NCBI GenBank assembly: GCA_012515825.1
Contig: JAAYXQ010000114.1
Coordinates: forward strand, 1 to 5,115
DNA from: Fibrobacter sp.
GTDB lineage: Bacteria > Fibrobacterota > Fibrobacteria > Fibrobacterales > Fibrobacteraceae
Reading direction: 5' to 3'
Length of the DNA: 5,115 nt
The position numbers and the translations under genes are program-made. The notes beneath the pieces were generated by a model that saw only the letters and a program-made list of their open reading frames with translations, was not told the origin of the DNA and made no database searches. This document shows, one piece after another, positions 1-5,115 of the stretch (its first letter is position 1; each line of letters opens with the position of its first letter).

Positions 1-2033
1 CCAGGGGCTGTTGGAGGAACCAAGATGGCAATTCTTTTTTCACCTGGTGTTTTTTTATCGATCATTTTTCCAAAAGTTAAACCAGCCGCCGCAAGCGATG
101 TTCCAGAAAAATGATTCCCATCAGGGCTAAAAATAGATGGCGCACTCCCGACACGAATAGCTGTTCGAATCCAACTAGAAGCCATTGGACGAAGAGTACG
201 AATATAAGTTTCCCAAGCCGTGATCGATAATTCTTGTACTTTATTTTTAACAACGATAGGAGAAGAATCCATTGGCAAAGGATCACCAAACGCCACCGAT
301 ACAGAACGGTCACCCGCTTTATGAATACGTTCACGATACCCTGCTGAAGACATAGAATAAGAACTACCCCATAATCCTTGAACATAAAAAGGAACTAATG
401 CCGTCTCAGGAACTTCTTTTAAGGCACTGCTATAATCCAAACGGAATCGATTCACATTCCCTGTTCTTGAAATCGCAATTTCAGGAAATATAACGACTGC
501 TTCCTTACGTTTCAAAGCTTCATTGGCTAAAGCCATCGCTTCATTTGGCTTGGATGGATCCAATTCGATTATATTCATCTGTTTTAACAATAAACGGATA
601 TACCATTTCTCAAAAGACTGACGACGAATAACAAAACGAAGAGGTCTTGGGCAAGCCATTTGTAATAGCGCCCAGTCGATATAAGAAATATGGTTTCCGA
701 CTAAAAGGACAGGCCCTTCCCATGGAACATGATGAATACCACGTACATCCATTCTATAACGAGTTGAAAGAATACCACGTAATAATTGACGTAAAAGTGA
801 TTGAGGAAGAGCAATTAAAGCCCAGATCGTTCCAATTAAACAGATGATACCCAACAAGAAAAACAGTTTATTTAGAGAAAAATTAAAAACATGAAGAAGA
901 GAAAGGGCTAATGCATAAAACGTAATCATGACCACGTGCTGCAAGGCATTATTAATAGAAATGACGTGCCCAGCAGATCTTGGTTTTGTGTTATACAAAA
1001 GCATGGATGTCATTGGAACAACAAAAACACCGCCAAAAAAACCTAATGAAAAAAAGGCAATCAAAGAAGGAATTGAAGGCAAAACAGGGATTAAAAAGAT
1101 ACTGATCGAAGCCCCTGCAGTACCAAAAGGAATAAGGCCTGTTTCAATAAAAGCACGCGACATTCTCGACGCATATAAACAGCCAATAATTAAACCGATG
1201 GTACTATAAAAAATACCGCGATTGAAAATATTTTTTATTTCAAATTCGTTTGGCTGTAATTGTTTTTGGAAAATAAAAACCAATAAAAATACAATGAGCC
1301 AGAACATCGATAAACCAATGATGGATTGACGTAGAGCTCTATTCTTCCATATTTTTTTCATTTTACGACGCGCATATGCGAAATTCCAGTATCGACCCCA
1401 CTGGAACCGAAGGTCTGAGGCAGTACGCCCAATTTCAGGCAAATCTCTTGAAAAGAATAAAGCGCCTAACGAAAAGACAAAGATCACAAGTGAAATCGGG
1501 AAAGTCGCCCGAAGCAGCTCTTGCGGTTCAACAATAGAAACAGGAACAAAGTAATTAAAAGCAAAACTAACGAGTAAACCAACAACAGAAATACTGATAA
1601 TTGAAGAAATAGTCAATAAAGAGGTTCCTGAAGAAATATAACGAACTCCGACTAATTCTTTTAAAAATCCATATTTAGCAGGAGACATAAAAGCGGAAAC
1701 AACAAAAAACAAGAATGCAAAAACATACGCCAGTGTTAAAAGGCCTTCATAAAATGAAAATGCAATCAATAAGGACAAGGGTAATAAAATCAAAGATGTG
1801 GAAAAAAGAACTCTTTCTTTTGGATATTTATCAGAAATATGCCCCGCAGGTGTCATTACTAAAACAAAAGGTAAAAGCAACAATAAATGAAGAATGTATA
1901 ACTTAAAAGATTCACCAGCATCTGGGCTAAGTCTAAAAAGAACCAATTGTAATAAAGCCATCAATGCAGTAGCCGAAGCCATTTGAGTAAATACTAAACC
2001 AAAAAATGGAAGAAATCCTTTAATCTTATTCAT
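1..2033 (-). CDS. aas: Fused LplT-like MFS flippase / PlsC acyltransferase / acyl-ACP synthetase (Aas type), C-terminus beyond window
   Basis: Seen: an open frame from ATG at 2033 to the left edge with no stop (677 full codons). Residues 1-415 form about 12 hydrophobic helices with an MFS motif A (GHISDKYPKERV, about 64-75) and an LplT-type SPAKYGFLKE (117-126). Residues 425-605 are a PlsC-like acyltransferase: motif I NHISYID with His448 and Asp453, motif II RFVIRR (466-471), motif III FPEI (516-519), motif IV region LVPFYVQGLWGSS (546-558). From about 625 an AMP-binding (acyl-CoA/ACP synthetase) domain starts, with ILVPPTAPG at the edge; its ATP-binding and catalytic motifs lie outside. Known family: inner-membrane recycling of lysophosphatidylethanolamine, in which the flippase imports it, the synthetase loads fatty acid on ACP and the acyltransferase re-acylates position 2. 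Odd: Ile519 replaces the usual Gly of FPEG. The start is supported by a ribosome binding site 8 bases upstream. Fold assignment is secure; substrate is inferred. Confidence 0.9.
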   Translation of the reverse strand, partial: MNKIKGFLPFFGLVFTQMASATALMALLQLVLFRLSPDAGESFKLYILHLLLLLPFVLVMTPAGHISDKYPKERVLFSTSLILLPLSLLIAFSFYEGLLTLAYVFAFLFFVVSAFMSPAKYGFLKELVGVRYISSGTSLLTISSIISISVVGLLVSFAFNYFVPVSIVEPQELLRATFPISLVIFVFSLGALFFSRDLPEIGRTASDLRFQWGRYWNFAYARRKMKKIWKNRALRQSIIGLSMFWLIVFLLVFIFQKQLQPNEFEIKNIFNRGIFYSTIGLIIGCLYASRMSRAFIETGLIPFGTAGASISIFLIPVLPSIPSLIAFFSLGFFGGVFVVPMTSMLLYNTKPRSAGHVISINNALQHVVMITFYALALSLLHVFNFSLNKLFFLLGIICLIGTIWALIALPQSLLRQLLRGILSTRYRMDVRGIHHVPWEGPVLLVGNHISYIDWALLQMACPRPLRFVIRRQSFEKWYIRLLLKQMNIIELDPSKPNEAMALANEALKRKEAVVIFPEIAISRTGNVNRFRLDYSSALKEVPETALVPFYVQGLWGSSYSMSSAGYRERIHKAGDRSVSVAFGDPLPMDSSPIVVKNKVQELSITAWETYIRTLRPMASSWIRTAIRVGSAPSIFSPDGNHFSGTSLAAAGLTFGKMIDKKTPGEKRIAILVPPTAP

Positions 2034-2041
2034 GCAATTAA

Positions 2042-2046
2042 TCCTT
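2042..2046 (-). promoter_or_regulatory. Ribosome binding site of the aas-type gene
   Basis: On the minus strand AAGGA lies 8 bases before the ATG at 2033. This is close to ideal Shine-Dalgarno spacing. It supports Met1 as the start, and the hydrophobic first MFS helix begins a few residues later. Confidence 0.75.
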
Positions 2047-2116
2047 AATTATTATGGGTTAATAATAGAAAATATGATTTAAGAAATTGGACGAGTTTGT
2101 TCGTAGAAACTGCAAC

Positions 2117-2151
2117 AAAAATCAAAACCTTCGTTTTTTGCTAAAAATCAA
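2117..2151 (-). repeat. Pair of 9-bp direct repeats (TTGATTTTT)
   Basis: Read on the minus strand, TTGATTTTTAGCA (ending at 2139) and TTGATTTTTGTTGCA (ending at 2111) share a 9-base core at 26-base spacing, roughly 2.5 helical turns, upstream of the aas-type start codon. They could be a regulator half-site pair. In such AT-rich DNA a chance repeat of this size is quite possible. Confidence 0.3.
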
Positions 2152-2207
2152 TAAATAGAAATACTTGTTCTTAAGTAATACAACCCTATACAAGCTTTTT
2201 TACAGAC

Positions 2208-2233
2208 AAAAAAATCCCCTTATCGGGGATTTT
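2208..2233 (-). terminator. Intrinsic terminator of the cadherin/Ig surface-protein gene
   Basis: Arms AAAATCCCC and GGGGATTTT (2225-2233 and 2211-2219) pair perfectly over 9 bp with a 5-base loop. On the minus strand the hairpin runs straight into a stretch of seven T (A7 on plus, 2208-2214, overlapping the distal arm). The hairpin begins 22 bases after the TAA at 2256-2258, the expected place for rho-independent termination of the upstream gene. The same hairpin read on the plus strand has only four T and no plus-strand gene feeding it. Confidence 0.9.
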
Positions 2234-2255
2234 AATGAATGCAAATTCAGTAAGA

Positions 2256-5115
2256 TTAGTCGTTTTGTGGTCGCTTGTAACCAAATGAAGTCAAGAGATC
2301 TTCCTTAACCACTTTCTTAGTTCCAACTGGCGTCTGATCAGGTAAAGTACATTGTTGAACAAAAGTCATCTTTATTTCCGTCTTAGTTAAATAAGCTCCT
2401 GTACCTAATAAACGCCCTTTTTTGTCTCGCAAATAACCTGATCCATCTGGTTTAAGCTCGAAATACATTTTTACGACTCCAGCGGCATTCACATAATCTC
2501 GAGATTCTAGCTTTGGACTAAAACTATATTCGTCTAAGAAATTTCCTAAAGAAGAATAGATCCATATATTCATTTTAAAAGAAGTTTTATATAAAGGTGT
2601 TGCCGACGGATCGGTAATATCAAAGCTTCCTCTAAACTCATCTGTACAATAATCTGAAACATATTTTTCTACGGTCACCTTCTTTCTGTCCCAGCCACCG
2701 CCAGCTTCAATAGCAATTAAACCGTCAGATTCAATCAAATCAGCCAAAGAAGCTTGGCCTCCAAAAGAAGTCAATGAAGGTAATTTTACATCTATTTGAA
2801 GAGTTGGTCCGAGATGAGAGCCACTTAAACCAGGATAAGGCTCTGTACCGCTTCCTTTTTTAGTCCCAGAAGTCGTTCCAACAATCACTTCGTCTTCTGT
2901 ATTCGTACGGACATTTAGCAAACTTACCCCAAAACGGTCTTCTTCAGCAGGCGGATTCGTACGATTAAATTCATCTAATTTTTCTTTTGTCACCTCGACT
3001 AACGGGTCTTCCATTGAGATCAAAATAGTTTTAGCATTTTTCATCACAACAATTACAGTATCTGCCGTTTCATTTCCAGCCTTATCCCTATAGGCACGAA
3101 TAATGTAATTTGCTCCATTTTCAAGACTTTGTAACGTTAACGTATCTTGTTCTATGCCATCAACTGTCCATGCAACGTCTAAAGAAACAGAGGAAACAGT
3201 AATACCAGTGAGAGGTCTAATAATTTGAACGACAGGTGGAATCTTATCAAGAACGATATCTATTGATTTTGTTGCCGAATTACCAAAGATATTGGTATAA
3301 GAATAAGACAAATTATAAGCGACACTCTCATCCTCAGGATTTTTCACGATTTTTCCTTTTGAATCCACTGGGTAAGAGACAAAAATTTCATGTTTTTGCA
3401 TATCTACGTAAGTATAACCTACAGAATAGGGGGCGCCTGTTTTTTGATCTTTAATGACGTCACCAGTCTCCCGATCTACAACATAAGAAACACTCACATC
3501 TTGACCATTTATTTTTGTCACATAAGTGATTAAAGCAGTGGTGCTATCTTTGTGAAGGTCATAAGTTACTGTAACCGTTTTTCCATTCACTTTTGTTTGA
3601 TAAGAGGCCTTTTCTTCATTATTCACTATAGAATATGACAAAACCTTATTGTTTTCAAAGTGCCAATCTTCTTCAATATCTTTTAATGTTTCAAAAACAG
3701 AAGAAGGAACATTAACTGTTTGTAAATCAGCTGTTAATTCAAATTCTGAAACAATGATCTTTCCATCTGTTCCTGGATCTGTTACTGTGACTACAATTCT
3801 ATTTTCATTGCGATTCACATAAAAAGACGTATCTTGAGATTTCTTCTGTTCTACAATCGTTACGCCAGAAACTTTAGATTGAGAATATCCTTTCGGGTAT
3901 AAAGTAATTCCTGGTGCTTGAGTACTCACATATACATCCAAAGTATCAGCGCCACATTCATCTTTATAGTCAACACAATATTCTTTAATGATTCGATTGA
4001 AACCCTCTGTTAAAAGAGTATCACCAAACTGACGTTTTTCATCTTCAGTCCATTCGAGATCTAGCTTTTTCGAATTAATGTAAATCGTATTAGGATTTGG
4101 GTAAATCGAATCTTTAGTAATTGCAGTTGTAATTTTAACGATTGATCTTTCAATCACATTAGTTACAGCAATTTCAATATTTGCAGAATCAGCTAAAGCA
4201 TCTGGATCAGTTCCTTGCACTTTTATTAAATATGATTTTACAGATTCAAAATCTAAAGAAGCATTTTCTTTAAGATAAATATCTCCTGTATTTGTGATTC
4301 TAAAAAGTCCACTTGTATCTTGAATCATCGTAAAAATCACAGGATCATTTTCAGGATCTGTATATTTTACAGAACCAATTTTCACTTTTGAATTCGCAGC
4401 TTCAGAAACATAGAATTTAGCATCCGCAAGTATTGGAGCTTCATTTATATCATTAATCGAAATTGTTACAGTGGCTGTATCTCGACTAACCCCATCAGAA
4501 ACGATGACTTTTACACGATAAACATCTTTTGTTTCATAATCTAATTCATCTTCAACAGAAATCGCTCCAGAAGAAGATATCTTGAATTTTTCACCGTCAT
4601 CATCTGGAATAATATCATACGTTAAAACAGGAGTATCAACATCTACCCCAGTAACCGTCGTCACGACCGTTCCAAGAGGTACATTTTCATCAATATCAGT
4701 CTCTGTATCAGTAAGTACTGGAGGCTCATTCACATTCATGATTGCTACATTAAATGTCTTAACAACCTTAAATTCTCCATCATCCACTTCCACATCGATA
4801 GTATAACTGTCTTGAGTTTCATAATCAAAGACCGCTTTTGAAGTAACAACGCCTGTGGAGGAATTGACTTCAAATACAGATTGCCCTGAGCCACCAACAA
4901 TGGTATAGATCAAAGTCTCATATAAATCTTCATCTGTAGCAGAAACAGTACCTACATTAGTGGAAACAGGTTCATTTTCATAGACTTGAAGAGTCGCGTT
5001 ATTCCATATAGGCGTTTCATTCACATTTTTAACATGAATTGTAATGGTAGCGGTACTTGTTAATACGTTTGCAGAAACTCCAAGACCATTATCTGAAACC
5101 TGCACTTGAAGAGTA
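2256..5115 (-). CDS. Large extracellular cadherin-repeat / Ig-like surface protein, C-terminal part (N-terminus beyond window)
   Basis: Seen: the frame is open to the right edge and ends at TAA 2256-2258. Residues are counted from the GTG at 5105, which is not a true start because codons T-L-Q precede it in frame and it falls inside a cadherin strand. Order: end of one cadherin repeat (1-31, ending NVNETP); three more (32-127, 128-222, 223-320) with DYE/DFE and NVNEPP or DINEAP exit motifs typical of calcium-binding cadherins; an Ig-like module (about 326-398, Cys377 and Cys384); a linker; three beta-rich repeats (502-604); a second Ig-like module (622-690, IIRAYRDKAGNE); a conserved C-terminal region (690-949) containing EPYPGLSGSHLGPTL, FKMNIWIYSSLGNF, KMYFELKPDGSGY, GTGAYLTKTEIKM and final FGYKRP. 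No signal peptide or membrane segment is in view. Family knowledge: such modular proteins are secreted adhesins or scaffolds. The resemblance of the C-terminus to Fibrobacter surface proteins is from memory. Function is inferred. Confidence 0.88.
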   Translation of the reverse strand, partial: TLQVQVSDNGLGVSANVLTSTATITIHVKNVNETPIWNNATLQVYENEPVSTNVGTVSATDEDLYETLIYTIVGGSGQSVFEVNSSTGVVTSKAVFDYETQDSYTIDVEVDDGEFKVVKTFNVAIMNVNEPPVLTDTETDIDENVPLGTVVTTVTGVDVDTPVLTYDIIPDDDGEKFKISSSGAISVEDELDYETKDVYRVKVIVSDGVSRDTATVTISINDINEAPILADAKFYVSEAANSKVKIGSVKYTDPENDPVIFTMIQDTSGLFRITNTGDIYLKENASLDFESVKSYLIKVQGTDPDALADSANIEIAVTNVIERSIVKITTAITKDSIYPNPNTIYINSKKLDLEWTEDEKRQFGDTLLTEGFNRIIKEYCVDYKDECGADTLDVYVSTQAPGITLYPKGYSQSKVSGVTIVEQKKSQDTSFYVNRNENRIVVTVTDPGTDGKIIVSEFELTADLQTVNVPSSVFETLKDIEEDWHFENNKVLSYSIVNNEEKASYQTKVNGKTVTVTYDLHKDSTTALITYVTKINGQDVSVSYVVDRETGDVIKDQKTGAPYSVGYTYVDMQKHEIFVSYPVDSKGKIVKNPEDESVAYNLSYSYTNIFGNSATKSIDIVLDKIPPVVQIIRPLTGITVSSVSLDVAWTVDGIEQDTLTLQSLENGANYIIRAYRDKAGNETADTVIVVMKNAKTILISMEDPLVEVTKEKLDEFNRTNPPAEEDRFGVSLLNVRTNTEDEVIVGTTSGTKKGSGTEPYPGLSGSHLGPTLQIDVKLPSLTSFGGQASLADLIESDGLIAIEAGGGWDRKKVTVEKYVSDYCTDEFRGSFDITDPSATPLYKTSFKMNIWIYSSLGNFLDEYSFSPKLESRDYVNAAGVVKMYFELKPDGSGYLRDKKGRLLGTGAYLTKTEIKMTFVQQCTLPDQTPVGTKKVVKEDLLTSFGYKRPQND
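3294..3602 (-). repeat. Three tandem beta-rich repeats within the surface protein
   Basis: Residues 502-527, 528-565 and 566-604 (counted from the GTG at 5105) align as units with the pattern Y-x-(T/V)-(K/D)-x-N-G-x-x-V-x-V-x-Y followed by a charged turn. Unit 1 has YQTKVNGKTVTVTY and unit 2 YVTKINGQDVSVSY. Unit 3 has YVDMQKHEIFVSY, where the N-G turn is lost. Units 2 and 3 also share a D-x-x-G-x-(V/I)-x-K turn and end in Y-S/N-x-x-Y-x-Y. Unit 1 is shorter because that second turn is missing. The pattern of alternating hydrophobic residues suggests beta hairpins. I do not recognise a named domain here. Confidence 0.6.
4149..5115 (-). repeat. Tandem cadherin-like repeats (about 3.3 units of ~95 residues)
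   Basis: Protein-level tandem repeat inside the surface-protein gene. Each unit starts after an N-x-N-E-x-P linker, has a YENEP/DIDENVPLGT-type strand, an acidic ATDED, VDVDTP or TDPENDP loop, a FDYE/LDYE/LDFE motif and a terminal V-x-D-G or similar strand. Those acidic positions are the calcium ligands in the cadherin family. The units have diverged strongly in sequence, so they look old rather than recently expanded. The third unit ends NVIERS instead of NEAP and marks the end of the array. Confidence 0.85.

Larger units (their letters stand above)
2034..2207. other. Intergenic leader/promoter region of the aas-type gene
   Basis: This very AT-rich stretch has no convincing ORF on either strand. 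It must hold the promoter of the downstream minus-strand gene if the terminator at 2208-2233 is effective. A possible -10 (TATTAT, minus strand, 2062-2067) lies about 30 bases before the start codon. The best -35 position 18 bases upstream of it reads TCCAAT, which is weak, so the promoter is unproven. Two minus-strand copies of TTGATTTTT occur at 2143-2151 and 2117-2125, each followed shortly by GCA. No riboswitch, small RNA or tRNA could be recognised. Confidence 0.5.

Noticed and set aside
77..385. 102-codon minus-strand ORF
   Set aside because: It lies in another frame inside the acyltransferase part of the aas-type gene and has no recognisable domain; the true frame carries all the motifs.
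647..1209. Plus-strand ORFs of 66 and 93 codons
   Set aside because: They are antisense to the MFS/acyltransferase coding region, with low-complexity sequence and no family resemblance.
1715..1906. Plus-strand ORF of 63 codons
   Set aside because: It is antisense to transmembrane helices 2-4 of the MFS domain and has no recognisable domain or supporting context.
2208..2233. Bidirectional terminator or riboswitch expression platform
   Set aside because: The plus-strand T run is only four bases and no plus-strand gene leads into it. For the downstream gene it lies about 175 bases upstream of the start with no aptamer-like structure recognised, so a simple terminator of the upstream gene is enough.
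3236..3454. Plus-strand ORF of 72 codons
   Set aside because: Antisense shadow of the beta-repeat part of the surface protein.
4582..4806. Plus-strand Ser/Thr/Val-rich ORF of 74 codons
   Set aside because: The biased composition mirrors the Asp/Glu/Thr/Val-rich cadherin codons on the opposite strand; it is a shadow.
5103..5105. GTG as the start codon of the large minus-strand protein
   Set aside because: In-frame codons (T-L-Q) continue upstream to the window edge without a stop, the position is inside a cadherin beta strand, and no ribosome binding site precedes it. The gene is simply cut by the window edge.

Overview
The window is AT-rich bacterial DNA. It holds two large genes, both on the minus strand and both cut by a window edge, separated by a 222-base intergenic stretch with a clear intrinsic terminator. 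I see no RNA genes, mobile elements, CRISPR arrays or plus-strand genes. The organism is most likely a member of Fibrobacterota (Fibrobacter-like). The main reason is the C-terminal third of the large surface protein, which resembles, from memory, the conserved C-terminal segments of large Fibrobacter cadherin/Ig proteins. That assignment is an inference and was not searched.

Region 1 (2033 down to 1, minus): the N-terminal 677 codons of a three-part membrane-lipid enzyme. A 12-helix LplT-like MFS lysophospholipid flippase is followed by a PlsC-type lysophospholipid acyltransferase and then the first part of an acyl-ACP synthetase/AMP-binding domain, which runs off the left edge. Such a protein would take up lysophospholipid, activate a fatty acid and re-acylate the lysolipid in one polypeptide. 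The acyltransferase motif III reads FPEI where the family normally has FPEG.

Region 2 (2034-2255): the intergenic region. It carries the ribosome binding site of gene 1, a pair of TTGATTTTT direct repeats, and a hairpin terminator that closes the upstream surface-protein gene.

Region 3 (5115 down to 2256, minus): the C-terminal 952 codons or more of a large extracellular protein. In order it has the end of one cadherin repeat, three further cadherin-like repeats (the last degenerate at its exit linker), a bacterial Ig-like module, a linker, a run of three beta-rich repeats of about 26-39 residues, a second related Ig-like module, and a conserved C-terminal region of about 260 residues. The likely role is adhesion or a surface/extracellular scaffold. 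The exact function cannot be read from this window.

The two genes point the same way but have separate jobs (surface protein; phospholipid repair). The terminator suggests separate transcription units. No multi-gene novel system is visible here; the most notable points are unusual features inside the two proteins.
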